Shown in pieces: positions 1 through 9,600 of a stretch of 64,000 nucleotides of DNA. The stretch's first letter is position 1. The number at the start of each line of letters is the position of its first letter. The position numbers and the translations under genes were made by a program. The stretch covers positions 59,060 through 123,059 of the forward strand of contig NZ_LKDW01000012.1 in the NCBI RefSeq assembly GCF_001401805.1, given 5' to 3'. Source of the DNA: Pseudoalteromonas sp. P1-25. GTDB lineage: Bacteria; Pseudomonadota; Gammaproteobacteria; Enterobacterales; Alteromonadaceae. The notes beneath the pieces are model-generated. The model was given only the letters and a program-made list of their open reading frames with translations, searched no databases and was not told the origin of the DNA.

Positions 1-1162
1 TATCGGCTAAAATTAGCGCTGCATTTGAACGTGGGGCTATAGCAAAGTTTTTAATTTCACCTTCACTGACTTTACCTTGCCAAAGTTTTGCCTCGCTTGT
101 GGTGTAATAAATACCTAACTCACCGTTACTACTTGTTGTAAAGAAAGTACGACGATAAAACTCAGTGAAAATATTCAGCTTACTTTGCTTCGTTGTTTCA
201 AACGAGCGAATTTTTTGATACTCACGACCGCTATCCGTGTTCACCTCAAACCACTGCGAGACTTCACCATTGTCGTTTGCCAACATTAGCGAGTTAGCAC
301 CAGCAAGCAGCTGGGCTGATACTATATTAGCGTTTTCTTCATTAGCTGACAGTAACTGGATCTGTTCTACATCATCTGGATAGCGGGTATCGTAAACATA
401 AATTTGATTAGCTGAACGCACAAAAGTTCGGGTGGTATCCGGCGAAATTAATAGCTCGTCTATACGCCCATTTACATCAAGTTCGGTGCGCTCAACTACC
501 CATTCAACTTCACCAGTGAACATGTTTTCCTCAGCCACAAAGCTGCTAAACAACACGCGCTTGTCTTCGGTTAAAGCAACAACAGCTGTTTTATCTTCAT
601 AATGGCTAAATGCAAAGCGCTTGATGGCTGCACCTTGATCGTCAACTTCTAATGCCATTTCGCCAAGAGGGTAATCTAGACGCGGTGTTAGCTTTCTTTG
701 ATTATTTGGAAAAGTGACTAAAAACTTAGGTGCGACAAGCATCACTGAGCCATTTTCTAAGCCAAACGCATAATGCCCCTGAAACGGCGCACTGTTTGCA
801 AAGCTTGATGCATCACTTGGTAGCTTAGCGCTTAATGTTTTAAGCTTTTGACCAAAGCTGCCATCTTGCACACTATAAAAAATGACCTCGCCTTGCTGGG
901 ATAGCAAAAAGGCAACCTCTGTTTGTTCCTCAACACCTAAGCCCACGATTTGATCAGCATTAGTAACGTTAAAGCTGTTACGCTTTTCTACTTTTGCTGA
1001 CTCAAAAATTGGTTGTACCACATAAAGAAGGTAAAAGAATATTAATAACAATGCTATTAATACCATTACTCCGCCTGCGGAAATACCCCACTTTGCAAAC
1101 CGGTCTTTAAATAGACGGCTTCGATCCGTATTTAAAGTCGGCTTATTCGGATTGGAAGTCAT
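1..1162 (-). CDS. PstC-like phosphate ABC transporter permease, N-terminal part (runs off the left edge)
   Basis: An open frame of 387 codons starts at the ATG at 1162 and continues leftward past the window edge. The protein begins with about 25 polar residues and then one membrane segment (about residues 26-49). A long soluble region follows, rich in short repeated strands like a beta-propeller (for example VGLGVEEQTEVAFLL). This matches the large PstC variants of marine gammaproteobacteria, about 700 residues long, in which the permease domain comes after such an insert. E. coli PstC is only about 320 residues. The permease domain itself is outside the window, so the call rests on architecture and on the Pho box in front. 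It would bring phosphate across the inner membrane together with PstA, PstB and PstS. A different membrane protein with a propeller domain is possible. Confidence 0.6.
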   Translation of the reverse strand, partial: MTSNPNKPTLNTDRSRLFKDRFAKWGISAGGVMVLIALLLIFFYLLYVVQPIFESAKVEKRNSFNVTNADQIVGLGVEEQTEVAFLLSQQGEVIFYSVQDGSFGQKLKTLSAKLPSDASSFANSAPFQGHYAFGLENGSVMLVAPKFLVTFPNNQRKLTPRLDYPLGEMALEVDDQGAAIKRFAFSHYEDKTAVVALTEDKRVLFSSFVAEENMFTGEVEWVVERTELDVNGRIDELLISPDTTRTFVRSANQIYVYDTRYPDDVEQIQLLSANEENANIVSAQLLAGANSLMLANDNGEVSQWFEVNTDSGREYQKIRSFETTKQSKLNIFTEFYRRTFFTTSSNGELGIYYTTSEAKLWQGKVSEGEIKNFAIAPRSNAALILAD

Positions 1163-1193
1163 CAACACACCCTTTAATTCTGTTGTTGCGCGA

Positions 1194-1227
1194 ATTATAT
1201 TTCATCAAGATGACAGTAATGTTACAG
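1194..1227 (-). promoter_or_regulatory. Pho box and -10 element of the pstC-like gene
   Basis: On the minus strand two seven-base repeats, CTGTAAC and CTGTCAT, are separated by four bases (1227-1210), an 11-base period as in PhoB-binding Pho boxes. Ten bases further on is a perfect TATAAT (1199-1194). There is no normal -35 element, which fits a PhoB-activated promoter. The start codon lies about 30 bases downstream. Regulation by phosphate starvation is inferred. Confidence 0.75.
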
Positions 1228-1722
1228 ATGTAATAAATACCCGCTGCAAGGCTTTAAAACAGCCCCTTTATTAGGTACTCAATAGCGCGCTTTGCAGTAT
1301 TTAGCTCATCTATATTTATACGTTTATTACGCATTACCTATTTACACTTTTATGGTTAAACGAAATACGTACTGCTCAAAGCGAGTGAAAACTGGGCGTT
1401 CCTGAGCAGAAAGCACAATACGATGACACTTATTATCAAAAGTGCTATAAAATTGTTAATTGATTCAGTGTGGATTTATGTTTTTGTAGGAACTAATTTG
1501 TGCTTTTATTGGACAAACAATTTAACGCAGACAATACTAAAACTATGTATAACGAATGAAGACAACAGCGCTTAAGCTAAAAAAATACAACGATAAATAT
1601 ACAAATAAGTAGTAATAAACGAGTAGTTTTCTATGCGTTTATTTTACCCCCTACATTGATAGAAACATTACACATAATTAATGCCTACGCATTTACATTT
1701 TCAGGCTTAGAGAGAGCTATTT
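1228..1722. other. AT-rich intergenic region between pstC-like gene and gcvR
   Basis: About 495 bases with no convincing gene on either strand. A seven-base inverted repeat (CTGCTCA at 1372-1378, TGAGCAG at 1403-1409) with a 24-base loop is the only visible structure. It should hold the gcvR promoter, but I cannot single out a convincing one. Confidence 0.6.
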
Positions 1723-2229
1723 ATGAAGCAGTTGGTGATCACCATTTTAGGGCAAGACCGGCCCGGATTAGTAGAAAGCATTTCATCTGTTATTTTGCAA
1801 AATAAGGGAAACTGGCTAAGCAGTAATTTAAGCCACTTACTTGGTCACTTTGCAGGTATTATTCAGGTTGAAGTAGCCCAGGAACACTTTGAAGCATTAC
1901 AAAATGCATTAAATGCCTTACCTAAACTCGATGTACGTATTGAAACCGGCAACACAGAGGTAGAGCCAAGCAGCAAAGAACAAATAAACTTTGTTATTAC
2001 CGGCAACGACCGACCTGGTATTGTACAAGAGCTGGCAAGTGTAATACGCCATAAAGGCGCAAGCATCACTCATTTAAACTCAAGACAGCAGAGCGCGCCA
2101 AATTGGGGAGTGCCTATTTTTAGTGCTGTCGCCACGGTTACTTTACCCAGCGGTATGAACAAAGAAGAAGTGATTGATGCGCTTGAATCAATTACCAGTG
2201 ACTTAATTGTAGATATTGAAGAGGCCTAA
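1723..2229 (+). CDS. gcvR: Glycine cleavage system regulator GcvR-like, double ACT-domain protein
   Basis: The 168-residue protein consists of two ACT domains. The first (about residues 3-75) opens with GQDRPGLVESIS and the second (about 90-165) with GNDRPGIVQELA, the typical ligand-binding start of ACT domains. This is the architecture of GcvR, a cytoplasmic protein of about 190 residues in E. coli. There it binds glycine and represses the glycine cleavage operon by interacting with the activator GcvA. A GAGAGAG ribosome-binding site lies seven bases before the ATG. No gcv gene is nearby, so the regulatory target is taken from the family. It stands alone between two phosphate-related transcription units. 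Confidence 0.8.
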   Translation: MKQLVITILGQDRPGLVESISSVILQNKGNWLSSNLSHLLGHFAGIIQVEVAQEHFEALQNALNALPKLDVRIETGNTEVEPSSKEQINFVITGNDRPGIVQELASVIRHKGASITHLNSRQQSAPNWGVPIFSAVATVTLPSGMNKEEVIDALESITSDLIVDIEEA

Positions 2230-2242
2230 ACTAGCACGCCCT

Positions 2243-2295
2243 TGACATAAAAATGACACGGCAGTCATTTTTATGTCATCTAACTGGCGTAAATT
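2243..2295 (+). promoter_or_regulatory. Perfect inverted repeat with Pho-box-like half-sites and -10 element in front of ppk
   Basis: A perfect 15-base inverted repeat with a six-base loop occupies 2243-2278. Its right arm plus flanks read CAGTCAT, four bases, ATGTCAT (2262-2279): two GTCAT cores 11 bases apart, 12 of 14 matches to a Pho box. TAAATT follows ten bases later (2290-2295), the same spacing as at the pstC-like promoter. Because of the symmetry the left arm forms a similar box on the other strand. No T-run follows the hairpin, so an operator is more likely than a terminator of gcvR. Confidence 0.6.
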
Positions 2296-2407
2296 TAAAT
2301 AAAAAGGGCTGATTATTACTCGTGTTATCGCTTTTTACATTGCAATTCCCCTAAGCGTATACACAGCCCAAATTAAACTTAAAGCATATCCTAATAATGG
2401 AATAGAG

Positions 2408-4495
2408 ATGAATGCCCACATAACTCCCTCTCAAACAACTGAATATTTTGCCAAAGAGCTAAGCTGGCTGTCATTCAACGAGCGTGTGCTTCAAGAAGCT
2501 AAAGATAAAAATAACCCAATTATCGAGCGCATGCGTTTTTTAGGTATTTTTTCTAATAACTTAGATGAGTTTTTTAGAGTACGTGTTGCAGAGGTAAAAC
2601 GCCGAATTTTACTAAATAAACTCCCCGATGCTAACTTTGAAGAAGACGAAATACTACTTAGCGAGATACAAAAAAAAGTGCGTCAGTTAGGTAAAAAGTT
2701 TAACCACATTCATCAGCAAGTACTTACCGACCTAAACCATCATAATATTCACGTGAGCCGCCCTGATGAGCTAAGCGTGTTTCATTTAAACTGGCTAAAA
2801 AATTATTTTCATGAGCACGTTCTACAGCACACCTCTCCTATTTTACTAAACGAAAACAAAGATTACTCCGACTATATAAACGACACCATGACCTACCTAT
2901 TTGTAGAAATGAGTGATGAAAAAAGTTATTACGCCATGCTTGAGGTACCCACCGACAGGGTTGATCGCTTTATAAACCTGCCTCCAGAAAAAACCCGCCG
3001 CCATAAAACTATTGTGATGCTTGACGATGTAATCACTTACTTTTTAAATGATGTATTTAGTAGTTTTTTTTCCTATAAAAGCATTGCCGGTTATGCAATA
3101 AAATTAACCCGCGATGCCGAGTACAACCTAGATGATGAACTAGAAGCTGGCTTGCTTGATAAAATGTCCAAAGGATTAAAACAACGTATTTATGCCGAGC
3201 CGGTAAGGTTAGTTTACGATCAAGCCATGCCTGAAAGCATGCTCAAAGTGATGAAAAAGCGCCTCGGTGTCACGCATCATGATGCGTTAATTCCTGGGGG
3301 GCGTTATCGTAATTTTAGAGACTTTATAACGTTCCCTAATGTAGGGCGCCAATATTTAGAAAACAAACCCCTTCCCGCATTGCAAAGTAGTGCATTTAAA
3401 AAGCACGCCAGTGTATTTGATGCCATTAGTGAGCAAGATATTTTACTTTATTACCCCTATCATACCTTTAACCATGTGCTTGAATATGTGCGCCAAGCGG
3501 CATTTGACCCCAAAGTTACACAAATAAAGGTAAATATCTATCGTGTAGCGAGTAAGTCTAGGTTAATTTCTTCATTAATTAATGCCGCTAAAAACGGAAA
3601 ATTAGTGACCGTTATGGTCGAGTTAAAAGCACGTTTTGACGAGCAAAATAATATTGAATGGGCAAAGGTGCTAAGCAGTGCAGGTATTAAAGTGATTTTT
3701 GGTATACCCGCATTAAAAGTGCACAGCAAATTATGTGTCGTGCACCGTAAAGAAAAAGGCCAAATAGTAAAATACGCTCATATAGGCACAGGCAATTTTC
3801 ATGAAAAAACAGCCAAAATTTACACTGACTTTAGCTTATTTACTCGCCACACTGGCATTTGTGAAGAAAGCGACAGCGTATTTAGATTTATAGAGAGCAG
3901 TTATAAACCCTTTAAATTTGACCACCTGATGCTTTCGCCAATAAATGCCCGTGAAACGCTGCTTAATTTAATCAATAACGAAATTGACCATGTTAATAAC
4001 AACAAACCGGGCAAAATTACTGTAAAAGTAAACAACCTCGCTGATAAAGAGCTGGTAGATAGGCTTTACCTTGCTGGCAAAATAGGGGTTAAAATTAGAA
4101 TTATTGTACGTGGCATGTGCTCACTTATTCCTGGTATGCCTCAACTTAGCGACAATATTAAGATAATTAGTATCGTTGACCGCTTTTTAGAGCACCCTCG
4201 GGTCATGGTATTTGGAAATAATGGCGATGAAAAAGTATTTATATCCTCTGCTGATTGGATGACACGTAACCTAGATCACCGTGTTGAGGTAGGCGTGCCT
4301 ATATTAGATGTTAAGTTAAAACGGCTCATAATTGATATATTAGAGCTACAATTTAAAGACCGTACCAAAGCACGTATTATTGATAGCGAACAAAAAAACG
4401 CTTATGTAAGACGGGGTAACCGTAAAAAAATTCGCTCTCAAATAGCTATTTACGATTATCTAAAAAAATGGGAACACACTTATTATAATGAATGA
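2408..4495 (+). CDS. ppk: Polyphosphate kinase 1
   Basis: The 695-residue product matches Ppk1 in length and throughout its sequence. It makes inorganic polyphosphate from the gamma phosphate of ATP, reversibly, at the inner face of the membrane. The N-terminal domain carries ELSWLSFNERVL and NNLDEFFRVRV. The phospholipase-D-like core holds the autophosphorylated histidine in KVHSKL (His439) and the second catalytic histidine in HIGTGNFHEKT (His458). A GGA ribosome-binding site lies six bases before the ATG. The stop overlaps the ppx start, so the two are translationally coupled. The Pho-box-like site upstream suggests induction by phosphate starvation, as reported for ppk in several gammaproteobacteria. 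Confidence 0.96.
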   Translation: MNAHITPSQTTEYFAKELSWLSFNERVLQEAKDKNNPIIERMRFLGIFSNNLDEFFRVRVAEVKRRILLNKLPDANFEEDEILLSEIQKKVRQLGKKFNHIHQQVLTDLNHHNIHVSRPDELSVFHLNWLKNYFHEHVLQHTSPILLNENKDYSDYINDTMTYLFVEMSDEKSYYAMLEVPTDRVDRFINLPPEKTRRHKTIVMLDDVITYFLNDVFSSFFSYKSIAGYAIKLTRDAEYNLDDELEAGLLDKMSKGLKQRIYAEPVRLVYDQAMPESMLKVMKKRLGVTHHDALIPGGRYRNFRDFITFPNVGRQYLENKPLPALQSSAFKKHASVFDAISEQDILLYYPYHTFNHVLEYVRQAAFDPKVTQIKVNIYRVASKSRLISSLINAAKNGKLVTVMVELKARFDEQNNIEWAKVLSSAGIKVIFGIPALKVHSKLCVVHRKEKGQIVKYAHIGTGNFHEKTAKIYTDFSLFTRHTGICEESDSVFRFIESSYKPFKFDHLMLSPINARETLLNLINNEIDHVNNNKPGKITVKVNNLADKELVDRLYLAGKIGVKIRIIVRGMCSLIPGMPQLSDNIKIISIVDRFLEHPRVMVFGNNGDEKVFISSADWMTRNLDHRVEVGVPILDVKLKRLIIDILELQFKDRTKARIIDSEQKNAYVRRGNRKKIRSQIAIYDYLKKWEHTYYNE

Positions 4496-5975
4496 TCATC
4501 CTTCCATTGCTGCCGTTGATTTAGGTTCCAATAGCTTTCATTTAGTGGTTGCTCGGGAAGTGAACGGCACTTTGCAAATTCTACATAAAGAAAAACAACG
4601 CGTTTATTTAGCTGATGGATTAGATGACAAGTTTCGCTTAAGCCAGGCAGCCATCGGTCGTGCTTTAGTGGTGCTAAAGCAATTTGCTAAAACGTTGCAC
4701 GATTTTCCTGCCAGTAACGTAAAAGTGGCGGCTACATACACCTTTAGGCGAGCTAAAAATATTAATGCCTTTTTAGCACAAGCAAGTAATGTGTTTCCTT
4801 TCCATATCGATGTAATCGCTGGACAAGAAGAGGCGCGCCTTATTTATCAAGGTGTAGCACATTATATTCATAATGAAGAAAACCGTTTAGTGATCGATAT
4901 TGGCGGCGGCAGTACCGAGCTTATTATAGGTAAACATTTTAAGCATAAACTTTTATCTAGTCGCAATATGGGTTGCGTAAGCTTTACTAAGCAGTTTTTT
5001 AGCGATGGTAAAATAACGGCCAAACGCTTTAACAAAGCGCAAATAAAAGCCGAGCAAGAGCTCGAGGCTATTTTTTCTACTTATGTAAATGAAAATTGGC
5101 AGTCAGTAATTGGTACCTCAGGCACTATAAAATCAATATTAGCGATAATAAACACTGCCAATACGCAACAGCCTAAAATCACCTTTGACAATTTACTCAC
5201 TTTAAAAGGGCAGTGCATTAGTGCTAAACACATTGATAACTTAACTATTGCAGGGCTCACACCTGAGCGCCAACAAAGTATATGTGGTGGCTTAGCAATT
5301 TTAATCGCAATATTTACAGAGTTTGCCATTAAAGAGCTTACCTATAGCGACTTTTCATTACGAGAAGGGTTACTGCACGAAATGCAGCAGAAGCTGGCCG
5401 ACAAGGATATTCGCTCAAACACTATTAATAATTTAAGTGAGCGCTACACCGCTGATAAAACACACGCAGCACGTGTTGCGGATACGGCTATTTGGCTTTA
5501 TAAACAGCTAAAAAATGTGTGGTATCTAGATAACAACGATGATGTTGCGTTGCTGACGTGGGCAGCAAAATTACATGAAATTGGTTTATCCATTAACTCT
5601 TCAGGCATTAACAAACACAGCGCTTATATAGTGGCAAATAGTCAATTACCCGGTTTTACGCAGCAAGAGCAACTTATTTTAAGCTCACTTATTCGCTTTT
5701 ATCGTAAAAAAATTAAACTAACTGAGCTGCCAGAGTTTTTAACTATTTCTCAAAAGCACGTACTTAAGCTTATTGTTATTTTACGCTTAGCTATTTTATT
5801 TAATCAAAAACGCCAAGTTAGCTTAAAGCCTGATATGGTAATAAGCGCAAGCAACTTAGGGTTGTTTATTAAATTTAGTAATGGCTACTTGCAAGAGCAT
5901 ACTCTACTTCAAGCGGATCTTGAGCAAGAACAACTCTATTTAAAAAAAGCGGGGATTGAGTTTGAGTGCATTTAG
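4488..5975 (+). CDS. ppx: Exopolyphosphatase / pppGpp phosphohydrolase (Ppx/GppA family)
   Basis: The 495-residue protein has the actin-like ASKHA fold of the family. The N-terminal phosphate loop is DLGSNSFHLVV and the second glycine motif is DIGGGSTELI. An HD-like region follows at about residues 320-480. It hydrolyses terminal phosphates from polyphosphate and probably also pppGpp. The start overlaps the end of ppk by eight bases (ATGAATGA), the usual ppk-ppx arrangement, which puts synthesis and degradation of polyphosphate in one operon. Its 495 residues and operon position favour Ppx over GppA. Confidence 0.93.
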   Translation: MNDHPSIAAVDLGSNSFHLVVAREVNGTLQILHKEKQRVYLADGLDDKFRLSQAAIGRALVVLKQFAKTLHDFPASNVKVAATYTFRRAKNINAFLAQASNVFPFHIDVIAGQEEARLIYQGVAHYIHNEENRLVIDIGGGSTELIIGKHFKHKLLSSRNMGCVSFTKQFFSDGKITAKRFNKAQIKAEQELEAIFSTYVNENWQSVIGTSGTIKSILAIINTANTQQPKITFDNLLTLKGQCISAKHIDNLTIAGLTPERQQSICGGLAILIAIFTEFAIKELTYSDFSLREGLLHEMQQKLADKDIRSNTINNLSERYTADKTHAARVADTAIWLYKQLKNVWYLDNNDDVALLTWAAKLHEIGLSINSSGINKHSAYIVANSQLPGFTQQEQLILSSLIRFYRKKIKLTELPEFLTISQKHVLKLIVILRLAILFNQKRQVSLKPDMVISASNLGLFIKFSNGYLQEHTLLQADLEQEQLYLKKAGIEFECI

Positions 5976-5984
5976 TAATAAAAA

Positions 5985-6001
5985 GCTCGCTTAAAGCGAG
6001 C
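5985..6001. terminator. Bidirectional terminator between ppx and the 6.0-6.5 kb gene
   Basis: A six-base stem GCTCGC / GCGAGC with a five-base loop. On the minus strand it is followed by a TTTTTATT run, on plus by a shorter CTTT. It lies between two convergent genes and probably serves both. Confidence 0.75.
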
Positions 6002-6016
6002 CTTTACATGTTGGGC

Positions 6017-6472
6017 TTACATATCCATATGGCGGTTTGAGCTTTGCATCATTTGCTTAATGCCTTGCTTCTCGAGCTCTAAAATTTGCTCGAGCTTTTC
6101 TTTACCGTTTTCTGTTTCTGCGCGCTCTAATAAGTATTCGTAAAGTTCGATTACTTTTTTATGCTGCTCAGAGAGATAATTTTGAATAACCTTTTCATCA
6201 AACTCTTGGTCTTTGCTTATATCCTTAAACGTAATTAGCTCGGGGTTATCTGCAAAGTATTCGTAGCTGTAAGTATCTAAAGTATTGATCTCAGTAATTG
6301 CTTTAAAGCCAACTAGGTCTTCAGCTAACTTTTTTTCATAATCTAAATAATAGTCCACTAGCATTGCATTACGTTCGTCAAGCAACTCCTTAACGCTGTA
6401 AAAATTTGCCGCCATTTGTGTGTGAAATAAAACGGTCCAATCGTACACTTCTTTAATTGTTTTAACTTGCAT
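6017..6472 (-). CDS. Hypothetical all-helical protein, possibly ferritin-like
   Basis: The 151-residue product is acidic, soluble and predicted to be almost wholly helical, with no signal peptide or membrane segment. Possible metal ligands are spaced along the helices (HTQMAANF near the start, EQHKKVIELYEYLLERAE later), which recalls ferritin/rubrerythrin-like four-helix bundles, but I cannot assign a family. Of two in-frame ATGs I chose the second (6472), because AAGGA lies exactly six bases before it and directly abuts the first. The protein ends in a Met/His-containing tail (SSNRHMDM). It is a single-gene unit between ppx and the copper efflux operon. Confidence 0.75.
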   Translation of the reverse strand: MQVKTIKEVYDWTVLFHTQMAANFYSVKELLDERNAMLVDYYLDYEKKLAEDLVGFKAITEINTLDTYSYEYFADNPELITFKDISKDQEFDEKVIQNYLSEQHKKVIELYEYLLERAETENGKEKLEQILELEKQGIKQMMQSSNRHMDM

Positions 6473-6621
6473 GTGCATTCCTTACTGAGTTGACTGTATA
6501 AGCGATGAGTTGCGTAAAACGTGCCAACATAAACTTTATTAAAAACAACGAATTAAATAACAAAAAAGAGGAGCTAGGCGGTTTATCTGGTACAAGTTAC
6601 AAAATACGGGTAATTTTTATA

Positions 6622-6644
6622 GGGCAATACAAAGCGCATTGCCC
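6622..6644 (-). terminator. Possible terminator of the cus operon
   Basis: Stem GGGCAAT / ATTGCCC with a nine-base loop, seven bases beyond the cusA stop. The following TATAAAAATT is only partly T-rich, so termination strength is uncertain. Confidence 0.4.
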
Positions 6645-6650
6645 CGAGCT

Positions 6651-9600
6651 TTAATGAGAAATATGCCGCTTTTTCCACAGTAAATACACGGCAGGGATAA
6701 CTAATAATGTAAGTATAATCGCACTTAACATGCCGCCTACCATAGGCGCAGCTATCCTGCTCATTACTTCGCTGCCAGTGCCTGTACCGTATAAAACAGG
6801 TAATAAACCAACAATAATTGTCGCTACCGTCATCATTACGGGGCGCACTCTTAGCCCTGCACCTTGCATAATAGCGTGTTGTAGCGCTTGTAAGTTAAAT
6901 GCAGTTTCGGTTTGCTCGCACTGCTGTTGTTGCGCTGTATAAGCTTGGTTTAAATATACAAGCATAATGACGCCTATTTCTACGGCAACACCAGCCAATG
7001 CAATAAACCCTACACCCACTGCCACCGAAAAGTTAAACGCTTCAAAGTACATTAGCCAAATGCCGCCCACCATAGCCAAAGGAAGGGTGGCTATAATAAT
7101 AAGTACTTCGCTTAGGCATTTAAAATTAAGGTATAGCAGTATTACAATAATCGCGAGTGTAAGCGGTATCACATAAGTAAGCTTTGCTTTTGCGCGTTGC
7201 ATGTATTCGTACTGCCCTGCCCACGTAATTGAATAACCAGCAGGTAATTGTAGATTATCGCTAAGTACTTGCTGTGCTTGTGCTACATAGCTGCCAATAT
7301 CACTGCCTTTAATATCAATTAAGCTCCACCCATTTAAACGCGCGTTTTCGCTTTTAATGCCGGTAGGGCCATCTTCAATAAATACTTTAGCAACATCACC
7401 AAGTGCAATATGTTGTCCTGATGGTGTAATAATAGGTAATAATTTTAAATCTTCAGGCGAAGAACGAAAGCGCTGCGGGTAGCGTAAATTTACCGGGTAA
7501 CGCTGTTGCCCTTCAATTGTTTCAGTCACGTTTGAGCCGCCAATGGCAGTGGCTACAACCTGTTGTATGTCGGCTATATTTAGATTATACCGTGCTGCTT
7601 TTTCGCGGTTTATATCCACTTTAATATAACGCCCTGTGGCCACACGCTCTGAATACACAGAGGCTGTGCCAGGCACATCTTTTAACAACTGCTCAATTTG
7701 CTGCCCAATGTTTTGAATTTCTAACAAGCTTGGGCCTGCAATTTTAATACCTACGGGCGTTTTAATACCGGTGGCAAGCATATCAATCCGTGTTTTTATT
7801 GGCATAACCCACGCATTTGTAAGGCCCGGTAATGCAACTAAGCTTTCTAGCTCGGCTTTAATTTTTTGCTTCGTCATGCCCTCTCGCCACTGTGATTTGG
7901 GCTTAAATTGAATAAAGGTTTCAATCATTGTCAGCGGTGCGGGGTCGGTAGCGGTATCAGCTCGCCCTATTTTGCCAAATACAGTTTTTACTTCTGGCAC
8001 TGAGGCTATGAGCTTGTCTGTTTGCTGTAAAATTTTTCGTGCTTCACCAATAGAAAGCCCTGGGTAAGTTGTTGGCATATACATTAAGTCGCCTTCATCT
8101 AGCAAAGGTATAAACTCACTGCCTATTTTATATACCGGATAAAAGCCTATAACCGTCACTATAAATGCAATAAATAACGTACTTTTTGGAAATTTAAGTA
8201 CGGTGGCTAACAGCGGTTTATACCCTGCAACCAAGGCTCTATTAACAGGGTTTTTATGCTCAGAAATGACCTTACCCCGAATAAAGTAGCCCATTAGCAC
8301 CGGCACTAAGGTTATCGCTAAACCGGCAGAGGCTGCCATCGCATACGTTTTTGTATAAGCAAGCGGGGCAAACATGCGCCCTTCTTGCGCCTCTAAAATA
8401 AATACAGGCATAAAACTTACTGTAATAATGAGTAAACTAAAAAATAACGCAGGGCCGACCTCCGTGGCCGATTTAGTCACTATTTGCCAACGGTTTTGCT
8501 TGGTTAGTGGCGTTTTTTCCATATGTTTATGCATGTTTTCTATCATTACAATAGCACCATCTGTCATTGCGCCAATGGCAATAGCAATCCCGCCTAACGA
8601 CATAATATTCGCGTTTACACCTTGCCAATACATCACAATAAAAGCCATTAATATACCCATAGGCAAGGTTATAATAGCCACCAGCGATGAGCGCACATGA
8701 AATAAAAATACCACACACACTAAGGCAACAATAATGAGCTCTTCAAACAATTTACTGCTCAGGTTATCGACCGCGCTTTTTATTAACGTGGAGCGGTCGT
8801 AAACCGGTATTATTTCAACCCCTTCGGGTAACCCTTGTTTTAATGACTCAAGTTTTGCTTTTACCCGAGAAATCGTTTCTTGGGCGTTTTCGCCATAACG
8901 CATCACCACAATGCCACCCGCAACCTCGCCTTCGCCATTAAGCTCTGCAATGCCTCGTCGCATTTGTGGGCCTAAGCGTACATTTGCTACATCTCGTAAT
9001 TGTAATGCACTTCCTTGGGCATTAATTCCTAATGGAATGGCTTCTAAGTCGGCGACACTTTTAATATAACCTGTGCTGGTTACCATGTATTCAGCTTCAG
9101 CCATTTCGATTACTGAGGCGCCAGTTTCTTGATTACCTTGGCTAATAGCCGTTTGTATCAAACTAAGAGGAAGGTCATGAGCACGTAACTTAATGGGGTC
9201 TACAACCACTTGGTACTGCTTTATCATGCCACCCACAGTGGCCACTTCAGATACCCCTTCAACGCTTTGTAGTTCAAATTTTAGAAACCAATCTTGCAAG
9301 CTACGAAGTTGGCTAGTATTGAGCTGATTTGTTTTATCAACTAACGCATATAAATAAACCCAACCCACTCCTGTGGCATCGGGTCCAAGTTGCGCTTTTG
9401 CGCTAGGCGGCAAGCGGCTTTCTACCTGACTTAAATACTCTTGAACGCGGCTGCGGGCCCAGTAAATATCGGTATTTTCATCAAAAATAATATACACATA
9501 TGAGTCGCCAAAAAACGAAAAACCACGCACCGTTTTAGCGCCAGGCACAGACAGCATGGCCGTAGTAAGCGGGAAGGTAACTTGGTCTTGCACTACTTGG

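Noticed and set aside
8374..8700. 108-residue plus-strand frame inside cusA
   Set aside because: It lies antisense within a well-supported RND pump gene and has no independent support.
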